Below are positions 37,023 through 45,757 of a stretch of DNA of 55,966 bases, in pieces. Source of the stretch: CAYVUI01 sp964454745 (GTDB taxonomy: Bacteria; Planctomycetota; Phycisphaerae; Sedimentisphaerales; Anaerohalosphaeraceae); the NCBI GenBank assembly GCA_964454745.1, contig CAYVUI010000012.1, forward strand, positions 1 through 55,966, given 5' to 3'. The position numbers and the translations under genes are program-made. Each line of letters begins with the position of its first letter. The stretch's first letter is position 1. Below the pieces are notes generated by a model that saw only the letters and a list, made by a program, of their open reading frames with translations, was not told where the DNA came from and searched no databases.

Positions 37023-38885
37023 ATGGGGGCTTTTAACTGGAAAGAAAAATACGGTAATATGCTCGGTGATGCCCGCGAGGCGATCAAAATGATTCGTCCC
37101 GGAGACAGCATTTTCATCGGGACCGGCTGTGGTCAGCCTCAGTACCTGGTCGAGCAGCTTGTTCGGCATTCTTCTCATATTGCTGACAGCAGCATCATCC
37201 ATTTTTTAACGATGGGAGCCGCGCCGTATACCCATGAAAAATATCGCGACAAGTTCAGTATGACAAGCTTTTTCATCGCCGAAAGCGTACGGGATGCTTT
37301 CGAGAGCGGTTTTGCCGAGTACACCCCGATGTTCTTGTCCGAGATTCCCGAAGAATTCGAGAGTGGACGAACCCCGATTGATATCGCGCTGGTTATGGTC
37401 TCTCCCCCGGATGTCAATGGATTATGCAGTTTCGGCGTCGCGGTGGATATCGTCAAGTCGGCCACAGCAAACGCAAAAATGGTTATCGCGCAGGTCAACG
37501 AAAATATGCCCCGAACCCTGGGCAGCAGCTTCCTGCATATCAACTCCATTGATATGCTGATTCCACAGGATGAACCATTGATTACCGTCGAGCCGCCCGA
37601 ACCGGACGACATCCTTCGCAAAATCGGGCAGAACCTCGCCCGGCTCGTCGAAGACGGCAGCACGATTGAATGCGGTATCGGGCGAATCCCCCAGGCAATG
37701 GCCGAGTTTCTGCGGGATAAAAAAGACCTCGGCATTCACACCGAAATGTTCGGAGACTGGATCATCGACCTGATCGAATGCGGGGCGATTACCTGCCAGA
37801 AGAAGACGATTAATCACGGTAAAATTGTTGCCAGCTTCTGCATGGGCTCACAGCGGCTGTATGATTATATCAATAACAATCCGTTTTTTGAGTTTCACCC
37901 GACCGAGTATGTCAACGATCCATTTGTCATCAGCCAGCACGACAAAATGGTTGGCATAAACGTCGGCATCGAGATCGACCTGACCGGCCAGGTTTGCGCC
38001 GATTCCATCGGGTACAAGTTTTACAGCGGGATCGGCGGACAGGTCGATTTTATCCGGGGCTGCGCCAGGAGCCGCGGCGGCAAGCCGATCATTACCATGC
38101 CCTCCACGGCCAAAGGGGAAACTATCTCACGCATCGTTCCCAAGCTCACCGAAGGGGCCGGCGTCGTCACTACCCGCGGAGATGTCCATTATGTCGTAAC
38201 CGAATACGGCATTGCTTACCTGCACGGCAAGAGCATTCGCCAGCGAGCCCTGGCACTGATCAATATCGCGCACCCGAAATTTCGCTCCCAGCTTATCCAG
38301 GAAGCCAAGACAATGAACTACATCCAGCAGGACCAGATTGAGCTGTCCTGGGACCAGGTGGTCTATCCCCAGGAACTGGAGCATTACCAGACACTCAAAG
38401 ACGGTACGGAGCTTTTCTTCCGCCCCGTCAAGCCGACCGATGATGAGGCCCTCTCCGAGATGCTCTATTCCCTGAGTAAGGAATCCGTAGAGAAGCGATA
38501 CTTCACTTACACCAAAACGTTTCCCCATAAAGACGTCCAGAAGCTGACCAATATCGATTACCAGCAGGACCTGGCCATTGTCGGCTGTGTGCCCGGCCCC
38601 AGCGGGGAAAAAATCGTCGGCATTGCACAGTATTTCCTCGACCCCAAGACGCAGAAGGCCGAGGTCGCCTTTATTGTTCAGGATGAATGGCAGGACAAAG
38701 GCATGGGCAGCTTTCTGCTCAATTATATCACCGATGTTGCGAAAAGCCGCGGCGTGAAAACCTTTTATGCTACGGTGCTGCCCAAGAATAAGGCAATGCT
38801 CAATATCTTTTATAACAGCGGTTACCAGGTCAAAACAGAATTTGACGGCGAGACTTACAGCATCAACTATGACCTGAAGAAATAG
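37023..38885 (+). CDS. CoA-transferase/acetyl-CoA hydrolase fused to a GNAT acetyltransferase
   Basis: A 620-residue two-domain protein. Residues about 5-455 match the acetyl-CoA hydrolase / 4-hydroxybutyrate CoA-transferase family (IRPGDSIFIGTGCGQPQYL, SPPDVNGLCSFGVAVD, NVGIEIDLTGQVCADSIG, TTRGDVHYVVTEYGIAYLHGKSIRQRA). Residues about 462-620 form a GNAT N-acetyltransferase (LFFRPVKPTDDEAL, AEVAFIVQDEWQDKGMGSFLL with the acetyl-CoA loop near 556, FYNSGYQ). ATG 37023 follows AAGGAG by 6 bp; a TTG directly before it is less likely. It sits between the ADP-forming synthetase and an AcuC-like deacetylase, so the GNAT domain is a good candidate for a protein lysine acetyltransferase acting on acyl-CoA synthetases. 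Confidence 0.88.
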   Translation: MGAFNWKEKYGNMLGDAREAIKMIRPGDSIFIGTGCGQPQYLVEQLVRHSSHIADSSIIHFLTMGAAPYTHEKYRDKFSMTSFFIAESVRDAFESGFAEYTPMFLSEIPEEFESGRTPIDIALVMVSPPDVNGLCSFGVAVDIVKSATANAKMVIAQVNENMPRTLGSSFLHINSIDMLIPQDEPLITVEPPEPDDILRKIGQNLARLVEDGSTIECGIGRIPQAMAEFLRDKKDLGIHTEMFGDWIIDLIECGAITCQKKTINHGKIVASFCMGSQRLYDYINNNPFFEFHPTEYVNDPFVISQHDKMVGINVGIEIDLTGQVCADSIGYKFYSGIGGQVDFIRGCARSRGGKPIITMPSTAKGETISRIVPKLTEGAGVVTTRGDVHYVVTEYGIAYLHGKSIRQRALALINIAHPKFRSQLIQEAKTMNYIQQDQIELSWDQVVYPQELEHYQTLKDGTELFFRPVKPTDDEALSEMLYSLSKESVEKRYFTYTKTFPHKDVQKLTNIDYQQDLAIVGCVPGPSGEKIVGIAQYFLDPKTQKAEVAFIVQDEWQDKGMGSFLLNYITDVAKSRGVKTFYATVLPKNKAMLNIFYNSGYQVKTEFDGETYSINYDLKK

Positions 38886-38936
38886 AATTCAAAGGTACAT
38901 AAATCCCGGGAGGCTCGATCCCGGAAAGGCTGTGCG

Positions 38937-40073
38937 ATGGCACAAAAAGTTTTTTTGTACACCGATCTGTTTGAAAAGTTTCCCTACCCGGAATCCTGTC
39001 CGTTTAATACCACACGGGCGGGCAAAACCCGGGAAAAGCTTCTTTCTATGGGGATTTATAACGCTGCGGACCGCTGCGAAATTCAGCCCGAAACGGCAAA
39101 CCGGGAAACCCTCGAAATGTATCACCTGCCCGAATATCTCGATATCCTCGAACGAGTCAACAAAGGCGAATTTCATGTCGAATGGCTCGCTATGGGCCTG
39201 GGCACCGGCGATTGTCCCATTTTCTACGGCGTGTATGATTACAACGCCCTGGCCGTGGGCGCTACGGTTCGCGGGGCGCAGGAAATCCTCACGGGCAATG
39301 CCGATATCGCATTCAATCCCTCCGGCGGTCTGCACCATGCCTTTCCCGCCCGGTCGGGGGGCTTTTGTTATATGAATGATATCGTCCTGGGATGCAAGAC
39401 CCTTGCTCAAGCGGGCAAACGTGTGCTCTTTCTGGATATCGACGTTCATCATCCCGATGGTGTACAGCCGGCATTTTATGAGGACGATCAGGTCATGGTC
39501 ATCAGCATGCACGAAAGCGGGAAGCATCTCTTCCCCGGCACCGGCCGCGTCGAGGAAATCGGCGAAGGCCTCGGCAAAGGCTTTACCGTCAATCTTCCGT
39601 TTCCGCCCGGCACCTATGACGCCGTTTATATGAAGGCGTTTCGAGAGGTCGTGCTGCCGCTCATTCATGCGGACAATCCCGATGTTCTGGTGCTGGAAAT
39701 AGGGGCTGATACGCTCGCCGGAGACCCGCTCGCGCACCTTCGATTAACGAACAATGTTTATGCCGATGTAATCGAGCTTCTGCTGGCGTTTGGCAAACCC
39801 ATCCTTGCAACCGGCGGCGGCGGATACAATGTTGAGAACACCGTTCGAGCCTGGTCGCTGGTGTGGTCAGCTTTGTGCGGAGACCTGGCCGGGGATGACG
39901 CGCTCGCCGGGATGGGAGGCGTCATGCTCGAAACGACCGACTGGCAGGGAACCCAGGGCCTGCGAGACCGCGTACTGGTACCGGAAGATTCACAGAAAGA
40001 ACTGGTTGACCCGGAAGTCGAGCAAGTCATACGCGATGTCCGGGGCTTGGTATTCCCGATTCATGGGATTTGA
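38937..40073 (+). CDS. AcuC-like histone-deacetylase-family protein
   Basis: A 378-residue zinc-dependent deacetylase of the arginase/HDAC fold. GGLHHAFPARSGGFCYMND gives the charge-relay histidines H133/H134. D169 and H171 in DIDVHHPDG and D258 in GADTLAGDPLAHL are the metal ligands, and GGGGYN near 297 holds the transition-state tyrosine. In Bacillus subtilis AcuC deacetylates acetyl-CoA synthetase. Here the gene is in the same neighbourhood as an acetyl-CoA synthetase and a GNAT-domain protein, so protein deacetylation is more likely than acetylpolyamine hydrolysis. It is the last gene of the plus-strand acyl-CoA unit. Confidence 0.87.
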   Translation: MAQKVFLYTDLFEKFPYPESCPFNTTRAGKTREKLLSMGIYNAADRCEIQPETANRETLEMYHLPEYLDILERVNKGEFHVEWLAMGLGTGDCPIFYGVYDYNALAVGATVRGAQEILTGNADIAFNPSGGLHHAFPARSGGFCYMNDIVLGCKTLAQAGKRVLFLDIDVHHPDGVQPAFYEDDQVMVISMHESGKHLFPGTGRVEEIGEGLGKGFTVNLPFPPGTYDAVYMKAFREVVLPLIHADNPDVLVLEIGADTLAGDPLAHLRLTNNVYADVIELLLAFGKPILATGGGGYNVENTVRAWSLVWSALCGDLAGDDALAGMGGVMLETTDWQGTQGLRDRVLVPEDSQKELVDPEVEQVIRDVRGLVFPIHGI

Positions 40074-40083
40074 ATACACAAAA

Positions 40084-40113
40084 AAAGCCCGGCCGTTACC
40101 GCAGCCGGGCTTT
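40084..40113 (-). terminator. Intrinsic terminator between convergent acuC-like and MFS genes
   Basis: AAAGCCCGGC (40084-40093) pairs perfectly with GCCGGGCTTT (40104-40113) over a 10-nt loop. On the minus strand the stem is followed by TTTTTT, a proper U-run for the MFS gene. On the plus strand only a short TTT follows, so it is weaker in that direction, though it lies just after the plus-strand stop codon. Confidence 0.8.
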
Positions 40114-40135
40114 AAAAATTCCAATAAAAGAAGCG

Positions 40136-41491
40136 TTATTCCGCGGGCATCTGCGCCTCTGCAGGCATTTCAACCTCTACCGCCTCCACTTCTTCCTGTT
40201 TCATCGTGATCGGCTTGAGCATTGTCGAGAGGCCCGCTGCAATGACACAAGCAATCCCGCAGGGAATAAACGCCCACATCCACGCCTGGGCATCTCCCAT
40301 TTTGCCGCCGAGGATCGGTCCCACCACGCCGCCGACGCCGTAGGCCATAAATACCCACGGATAATTCGTTCCGACGTTCTTGTTGCCGAAATAGTCCGCC
40401 GTGGCCGCTGGGAACAGGGCAAAGTTGCCGCCGAAGTTAAATCCGATGATCGCAGCACCGATATACAGACCGATTTCATTGCCGCCGATGAAGTAGAAAA
40501 TAATCATCATAATTCCCTGGGCCGCGCTCATCAAAATGATAGCGTTTTTCCGCCCGGTTTTATCCGAAATCGCACCCCACGCGATACGCCCGAAGCCGTT
40601 GAGAAGAGCATAAAACAGCCCCATCGCCGTCCCGGTGATGACATTCGCACGTGTCAGTTCAATCCCGTTTGCCGTCAGGGCATCGATACCGAACAGTTTG
40701 ATAATCCCGATGACCATCAGCCCGGCCATGCCGCCTGCGGTAAACGTTAAAAACAAAATCCAGAACTGCGGAGTCTTGACCATCTGCGATTCCGTCAAAT
40801 CGGTCCCCCCGCTGCCCGAAGCGGAAGCTCCTTGAGGAGGATTCCACCCCGCCGGTTTCCATCCTTCAGGCGGATTGACCATCGTCATTGCACCGATGAT
40901 GACCAGCACTGCGAATAATATCCCGTAGAGTTTAAACACGGCGCTGACACCCCAGCCCATGCCGTACAAACCTTCCCAGCCGGGAGTCAGATTCAGCGGG
41001 CCAAATGCAAAACCGGAGGTCAGTTTAATCCAGATCAGGGCTCCGAATCCAAAACCGGCCACTGCAAGGCCCGTAATAAGTCCCTTTTTATCCGGGAACC
41101 ACTTTACAAGCGCCGCGATGGGGCAAACATAACCCAGGCCAATACCGGCCCCGCCAAGAACTCCGACACCGAGCAGAATTCCCACAAAACTATTGCCTGA
41201 AAAACCGGCAACCAGGTAACCAAGGCCCATAACCAGACCGCCGGCAATCGCTACGACTTTTGGACCGGCCTTCTTTTGCCATTTGCCCGCAATCAGCGCC
41301 ATCACCACTGCGAACGAGAGCAATCCGACCGAAAAGATAATTTGCGTTTGTGTTTTCGTGAACCCGGCATCGGTCAATTGTTTCGTAAAGGCCGACCAGG
41401 CATAAATCGCACCCAGGCAAAGCTGAATCAGGATCCCGCCGAAGACCACCATCCACCGGTTCATTACCTTTTTTTCCGCTAATTCCGTCAT
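40136..41491 (-). CDS. MFS transporter of the oxalate/formate antiporter (OFA) family
   Basis: A 451-residue transporter with about 12 hydrophobic helices, beginning MTELAEKKVMNRWMVVFGGILIQLCLGAIYAWSAF, the recognisable OFA start. The family block GIGLGYVCPIAALVKWFPDKKGLITGLAVAGFGFGALIW is present. A hydrophilic loop (GWKPAGWNPPQGASASGSGG) separates the two halves, and the C-terminus is acidic. ATG 41491 is chosen for its AAAGGA site; the frame runs on to 41572 through the terminator. Placed next to acetyl-CoA synthetase, it is a candidate for monocarboxylate (acetate, lactate or formate) uptake, but the substrate is inferred. Confidence 0.85.
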   Translation of the reverse strand: MTELAEKKVMNRWMVVFGGILIQLCLGAIYAWSAFTKQLTDAGFTKTQTQIIFSVGLLSFAVVMALIAGKWQKKAGPKVVAIAGGLVMGLGYLVAGFSGNSFVGILLGVGVLGGAGIGLGYVCPIAALVKWFPDKKGLITGLAVAGFGFGALIWIKLTSGFAFGPLNLTPGWEGLYGMGWGVSAVFKLYGILFAVLVIIGAMTMVNPPEGWKPAGWNPPQGASASGSGGTDLTESQMVKTPQFWILFLTFTAGGMAGLMVIGIIKLFGIDALTANGIELTRANVITGTAMGLFYALLNGFGRIAWGAISDKTGRKNAIILMSAAQGIMMIIFYFIGGNEIGLYIGAAIIGFNFGGNFALFPAATADYFGNKNVGTNYPWVFMAYGVGGVVGPILGGKMGDAQAWMWAFIPCGIACVIAAGLSTMLKPITMKQEEVEAVEVEMPAEAQMPAE

Positions 41492-41514
41492 TTTCAATCC
41501 TTTCACCAAAAAAT

Positions 41515-41545
41515 AAACGGGCGCACCTTGAGGATACGCCCGTTT
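41515..41545 (-). terminator. Intrinsic terminator or attenuator between acs and the MFS gene
   Basis: AAACGGGCG (41515-41523) pairs with CGCCCGTTT (41537-41545) over a 13-nt loop, and on the minus strand the stem is followed by ATTTTTT. It lies 19 bp after the acetyl-CoA synthetase stop codon and before the ribosome site of the MFS gene, so it ends or reduces transcription into that gene. Confidence 0.8.
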
Positions 41546-41564
41546 CGCCGCTGCTTTCTCTATT

Positions 41565-43547
41565 TTAACCACGTCCAGCGATCAGCTTCTCAACGACGCT
41601 CGGATCGGCAAGAGTGGTAATATCGCCAAGGTTGTCCGTATTCTTTTCGGCAATCTTGCGAAGAATTCTTCGCATAATTTTTCCGGATCGGGTTTTCGGA
41701 AGTGACGGAGCAAACTGGATCGCTTCCGGTGTGGCGATCGGCCCGATTTCCGTACGTACGTGCTTGATCAGTTCTTTCTTGAGGTCATCGGTTTCTTCTA
41801 CGCCGTCAACAAGCGTCACGTAGGCGTACAGGCCCTGTCCTTTGACTTCATGCGGAATCGGGGTGACTGCCGCTTCCGCCACTTTGTTATGGCTGACCAG
41901 TGCGCTTTCCACTTCCGCGGTACCGATACGGTGGCCGGATACATTCACGACGTCGTCGATTCGGCCCATCAGCCAGAAATCGCCGTCATCATCGATCCGG
42001 CAGCCGTCCCCAGCGAAGTAAATATCGTTATACATGTTGAAATACGTATCAATAAAGCGGTCATGGTCGCCCCACATGGTACGCATCATGCCCGGCCACG
42101 GTTTGCGAATGCACAGTTTACCGCCTTCATTGGGGGCACACTCACTTGCATCGTCCCGCAGGACAACCGCGTCCACGCCGAAGAACGGCCGGCTTGCGGA
42201 ACCGGGCTTTAAGGTATGGGCACCCGGCATTGGTGTAATCATAAAGCCGCCGGTCTCCGTCTGCCACCAGGTATCCACGATCGGGCATTTATTCCGGCCG
42301 ACCTTTTCGTAATACCACATCCAGGCCTCCGGGTTGATCGGCTCGCCCACACTGCCGAGAATCCGCAGCGAATCGAGCTTGTACTTCATAACCCATTCTT
42401 CACCCAGACGCATCAGGGCGCGAATTGCGGTCGGCGCCGTATAGAACACGGTAATCTTGAATTTATCCACGATATGCCAGAAACGCCCGGCATCCGGATA
42501 CGTTGGTACACCCTCGAACATCACGGACGTACAGCCGTTGGCCAGCGGGCCGTATACGATATAACTGTGCCCGGTTACCCACCCGATATCCGCGGTACAC
42601 CAGTAAACGTCATCATCATGGATGTTAAAGACAACCTTGTGGGTCAGGGTCGTATGCATCAGGTAGCCGCCGGTCGTGTGGACCACGCCCTTGGGCTTTC
42701 CGGTCGAACCGGAGGTATACAGGATAAACAATGGGTCTTCCGCGTTCATTTCCTCGGCGGGGCAGTCAGCATCGGCCTTGGCCATTTCATCGTGATACCA
42801 CGTATCCCGCCCGTCTTCCATATTGCACGGATCGTCGCTGACCTTGGTCACGATCACAGACTCAATCGTCGGGCAGTTGCCCAGCGCTGCATCGGCGATT
42901 TCCTTGAGCTTGATATGCTTGCCCGCGCGAAGCGATACATTCGAGGTAATCAACATCTTGCAGTCCGAGTCATTTACACGGCCCTGGATTGCATCCGAGC
43001 TGAATCCGCCGAAAATAATCGAGTGAATCGCCCCAATACGTGCACACGCCATCATCTGGATCGCCAGTTCAGGCACCATCGGCATATAAATCGCGACACG
43101 GTCGCCTTTTTTAATGCCCTTGCTCTTGAGCACATTGGCAAACTTGCAAACTTCTGTGTGCAGCTCTTTAAACGTGAATTTTTTCACGGCGTCCTCGGCC
43201 TCTCCCTGCCAGAGAATCGCGGTCTTGTTCTCGATAGGGGTTCCCAGGTGCCGGTCGAGACAGTTATAAGCGATATTCAGCTTGCCGTCTGCAAACCAGG
43301 TATGCTCAATTTTCCGTGCCTTGGTGTCCCAGGTGTATTTGAGGGTTTCGGTCGGCTCTTTAAACCAGCTCAAAGACTTTGCCTGTTCCAGCCAGAATTT
43401 GTCAGGATCCTTAATCGACTCCTCCCACATTTTCTGGTATTGATCTTCACTTGAGACCCAGGCATTGCTCTGGATGTCGGCTGGAGGTGCGAATTTACGG
43501 CCTTCTGTCATCAGTGATTCCATGCTTTTTTTTTCTGAAACGCCCAT
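41565..43547 (-). CDS. acs: Acetyl-CoA synthetase, AMP-forming
   Basis: A 660-residue acetate:CoA ligase (AMP-forming), close to the typical 650. ATG 43547 follows AAAGGA by 8 bp; ATG 43556, three codons upstream, overlaps that site. DPLFILYTSGSTGKPKGVVHTTGGY is the ATP/AMP-binding motif. VYWCTADIGWVTGHSYIVYGPL, DTWWQTETGGFMITP, GRIDDVVNVSGHRIGTAEVES and PKTRSGKIMRRILRK are family blocks. The lysine in RSGK (near 623) is the residue whose acetylation inactivates Acs in characterised bacteria. A GNAT-domain protein and an AcuC-like deacetylase are encoded nearby, making such control plausible. Confidence 0.95.
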   Translation of the reverse strand: MGVSEKKSMESLMTEGRKFAPPADIQSNAWVSSEDQYQKMWEESIKDPDKFWLEQAKSLSWFKEPTETLKYTWDTKARKIEHTWFADGKLNIAYNCLDRHLGTPIENKTAILWQGEAEDAVKKFTFKELHTEVCKFANVLKSKGIKKGDRVAIYMPMVPELAIQMMACARIGAIHSIIFGGFSSDAIQGRVNDSDCKMLITSNVSLRAGKHIKLKEIADAALGNCPTIESVIVTKVSDDPCNMEDGRDTWYHDEMAKADADCPAEEMNAEDPLFILYTSGSTGKPKGVVHTTGGYLMHTTLTHKVVFNIHDDDVYWCTADIGWVTGHSYIVYGPLANGCTSVMFEGVPTYPDAGRFWHIVDKFKITVFYTAPTAIRALMRLGEEWVMKYKLDSLRILGSVGEPINPEAWMWYYEKVGRNKCPIVDTWWQTETGGFMITPMPGAHTLKPGSASRPFFGVDAVVLRDDASECAPNEGGKLCIRKPWPGMMRTMWGDHDRFIDTYFNMYNDIYFAGDGCRIDDDGDFWLMGRIDDVVNVSGHRIGTAEVESALVSHNKVAEAAVTPIPHEVKGQGLYAYVTLVDGVEETDDLKKELIKHVRTEIGPIATPEAIQFAPSLPKTRSGKIMRRILRKIAEKNTDNLGDITTLADPSVVEKLIAGRG

Positions 43548-43660
43548 TGAACTCATCCTTTCCCTATCAGGTTAGCGATAACTTGTATCCATTTAATGAT
43601 GTGAAAGATAACTACATAAAAGTTTAGGCAAAGGAACAATATAATCAACCTAAAAATCAC

Positions 43661-43707
43661 TTTGTTGTGACAAAAAGCACACAAATAATAACAAATTGTG
43701 CGCACAA
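43661..43707. promoter_or_regulatory. Palindromes upstream of acs
   Basis: A perfect 12-bp palindrome TTGTGCGCACAA lies at 43696-43707. About 20 bp nearer the acs gene an imperfect one reads TTTGTTGTG ... CACACAAA (43661-43685). They sit 115-160 bp upstream of the acs start and look like operator sites; the regulator is not known. Confidence 0.4.
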
Positions 43708-43813
43708 CGAACACGCTAATGGGTAGTTTTACGGATAAGATACTCTCAATTTGGATGGACAAATCGCAAATTCGTCTGCTTTGTTGTATACTTTCAGCTT
43801 TTGCAGAGGCTTT

Positions 43814-44185
43814 TTACAGCTCTTTGGCCTGCCGGTTCCCGTCCAGCCATACGCCCATAACAGGCACATTCGGGAAGTGTCTCCGCAACAGTTCCACCGC
43901 TGCTGCGGTTTGTTTGTCTTGCTCTTTATCGGAGGTCGGATTTCCCGCACAGTCTGGATGACCAACAATGACAATGCCGGTAGATCCGTGTTTTTCGACT
44001 GAAATCCGCACCCGCTCCAGGATGGATTCCACCAGGTGTGCGGGTGCGTTTTCCGCGAGAATTCGGTTGGGCCCCGGCTCGGTGATCATGTCCACGTAAT
44101 CGACGTTGAATTTGGCTTGAATGAACTCAATGACAGGAAGCTGCACCCGCCCGTCCATACAGTTAATAGCGGTATAAAAAATCAT
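43814..44185 (-). CDS. Small beta-carbonic-anhydrase-like protein
   Basis: A 123-residue protein with the beta-carbonic anhydrase zinc signature in reduced form: C9-x-D11-x-R13 in INCMDGRVQ, and H76-x2-C79 in VGHPDCAGN. Typical beta-CAs are about 200 residues, so this is a minimal version lacking the N-terminal helices. Such short forms are annotated as carbonic anhydrase-like but their activity is mostly untested. It is monocistronic by position, with its end toward the acs gene. An AGGAGCT ribosome site lies upstream of the ATG. Confidence 0.7.
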   Translation of the reverse strand: MIFYTAINCMDGRVQLPVIEFIQAKFNVDYVDMITEPGPNRILAENAPAHLVESILERVRISVEKHGSTGIVIVGHPDCAGNPTSDKEQDKQTAAAVELLRRHFPNVPVMGVWLDGNRQAKEL

Positions 44186-44207
44186 CCTTACAGCTCCTTT
44201 TATTTGA

Positions 44208-44248
44208 CGTCCCCGAAAGGATTCGAACCTCTAACCTTTGGCTCCAGA
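44208..44248 (-). repeat. tRNA 3'-end fragment (probable att site remnant)
   Basis: On the minus strand this reads TCTGGAGCCAAAGG, a T-arm AGAGG-TTCGAAT-CCTTT and the 3' acceptor strand CGGGGAC. It is the 3' half of a tRNA, from the anticodon loop onward, very like the 3' half of tRNA-Arg(CCG). No matching 5' half (D-arm and GTCCCCG) precedes it, so it is not a functional tRNA. Integrative elements that use tRNA genes leave exactly such 3' fragments at one end. A tyrosine recombinase remnant follows 0.5 kb away. Confidence 0.65.
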
Positions 44249-44728
44249 GAATGGGCTATAGCTCATAAATACATTAAAATAAGGACTTATACCCGTTTTT
44301 GTGGGTCAAAATGAGGTTTGCAACAGGTTGACAAGTTGCTGAGAAAATGAAAAACAAGTCACCATCAAGTGACGACTGACCCACTGTTTTTTAGCATGTT
44401 TTTGATTTTAACCTGACAAAAACTCAAAGCACAGAAAATTGTAACCGAATTATCGAATTATTTCATAGATCCAAGGCAGTATCTGTGAATATCAAATAAA
44501 AATTCATCTTTTACAATTGTAAACGCTTGGAATACGTACTAATCGGGAGTGTCAAGCCGGCAATTATAGCAATTCAAGTAAAGATGTGGCTGTTATTTAC
44601 CGTTAAGCCAGTTTTACAGAAATACTGACAGATCCTCAAAGTCTATAATATCATCATCAATTATATCACACTGTTCGTTGTAGTTTGTGTCAAAATCACT
44701 CATCAGCCATGATGTTCCTGCCTTGGCT
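44249..44728. other. Non-coding stretch between tRNA fragment and recombinase remnant
   Basis: No gene or recognisable RNA is seen. The sequence is more AT-rich than the flanks and contains a short inverted repeat GTCAC/GTGAC at about 44358-44373. It probably represents decayed DNA of a former integrated element, because it lies between the tRNA 3' fragment and the recombinase remnant. Confidence 0.35.
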
Positions 44729-45160
44729 TGTTCTAAAGAAAAAAGGTATAAAAATCAAGCTCAAATACCTATCACAAAAGACTTGGCAAAAGAGTTAAAG
44801 GAGTATTTTAAAGATAATCCTGCCATGCCTCATACAAGAGTATTTCTTCGTATGTATCAGGACAAAGGAGCAGCGATGCTTAGGCCGGATTTGGCACTGG
44901 CAAAAATCGAATATACGACAAGGGCAGGCACAGCAGATTTCCACAGCTTGCGTCATACCTTTATTTCACTACTGGTAAACTCTGGGGTACTGCCACAATA
45001 CGCCCAAAAGCTCGCCCGGCATAGTTCCATTGTCACGACAATGAAGCATTATGCTCATATCGAGGCGGAGGAAAACAGAAAGGCTATCAATCAATTACCA
45101 ACCATCAAGATACTCAAACCGACACCACGGAAAACCGGAACATATGACGGGGGTGAATGA
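44729..45160 (+). pseudogene. Truncated tyrosine recombinase (integrase), C-terminal half
   Basis: The frame encodes a C-terminal catalytic piece of a phage-type integrase: QIPITKDLAKELKEYF, then HSLRHTFISLLVNSGV with the H-x-x-R box, the LARHSS histidine, and MKHYAHIE with the tyrosine nucleophile. The N-terminal core-binding domain and the first catalytic arginine region are missing, and upstream DNA does not supply them in any frame. The open frame reaches back to GTG 44687, but homology starts near 44729. It is a relic of an element that probably integrated at a tRNA gene. Confidence 0.75.
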
Positions 45161-45292
45161 TGTGTACCTTAAAATGTACCAAAAACATCACTAAAATTGC
45201 CACAAAAACGCCACATTTCAGTACATTTGTTGGTGTAGGAAGTAAGGGTGCAGAAGTGGCTAACCTTAATGATAATAGGGGGTTAAAAGAAA

Positions 45293-45365
45293 TGAAGGCG
45301 CTGGGACTCGAACCCAGGACCTACGGCTTAAAAGGCCGTTGCTCTACCAGCTGAGCTACACCTCC
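45293..45365 (-). tRNA. tRNA-Lys (anticodon TTT)
   Basis: On the minus strand the sequence begins GGAGGTG-TA-GCTCAGCTGGTAGAGC and has an anticodon arm ACGGC-CTTTTAA-GCCGT with TTT at the anticodon, a T-arm CTGGG-TTCGAGT-CCCAG and acceptor CGCCTTC with discriminator A. All four stems pair (two wobbles in the acceptor). CCA is not encoded. It lies about 130 bp beyond the recombinase remnant. Open frames over it are spurious. Confidence 0.93.
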
Positions 45366-45505
45366 ATATTCACTTTTCAATGCCTGCCGGGCAGGCTTCC
45401 TTGGTACGTCATGATACCCGGCGGGTTTGGTCAAAACCGCCTGAATCGCTGAATGTAACTGATTTATCGGCAGGTTGCAAGGGTTTTGCCTGAAAAAAAT
45501 GCCCT

Positions 45506-45757
45506 TTACAGCGACCGGCGGATATAATCCGAAAATGCCTCGCCCCCATAGCAAGGCTCACAGCCCAGGCACCCGTGCAGTTTCTCCTTTTCTTCAGTCA
45601 GTGGATCGACCAGATCGGATATGTCCTCATCGCTGTCCATTTTGAGCTGTACAAGCAAACCCTGCAGGCAGTCGCAGGTCCAGCAGATGTCTTTGCCGGC
45701 TACCTTTTTCCGCAGAGCAGAAAGGATTTCTTCCGCTTCGTTGCGGCTAAGACTCAC
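45506..45757 (-). CDS. Cysteine-rich small protein overlapping the arsC-like gene
   Basis: An 83-residue acidic protein with two cysteine clusters: CWTCDCLQGLL (residues about 25-35) and GCLGCEPCYGGEAF (about 62-75). Seven cysteines in this arrangement suggest metal, arsenite or redox binding, but I do not recognise a characterised family. It overlaps the start-side arsC-like gene by 11 bp on the same strand, so the two are translationally coupled. No signal peptide is visible. An accessory role in metalloid or thiol chemistry is inferred from the neighbour. Confidence 0.65.
   Translation of the reverse strand: MSLSRNEAEEILSALRKKVAGKDICWTCDCLQGLLVQLKMDSDEDISDLVDPLTEEKEKLHGCLGCEPCYGGEAFSDYIRRSL

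Noticed and set aside
42216..43454. Long plus-strand frame opposite acs
   Set aside because: It is the antisense shadow of acetyl-CoA synthetase, whose motifs are unmistakable.
44208..44290. A complete second tRNA gene at this place
   Set aside because: No D-arm or 5' acceptor strand complementary to CGGGGAC is present upstream, so only a 3' half exists.
44036..44314. Plus-strand frame containing GFEPLTFGS
   Set aside because: This peptide is the typical artefact of reading through the antisense of a tRNA 3' half; the rest is antisense to the carbonic anhydrase-like gene.
45157..45354. Small plus-strand frame ending in LEPRTYGLKGRCSTS
   Set aside because: The end is antisense translation of tRNA-Lys, a well-known spurious protein.
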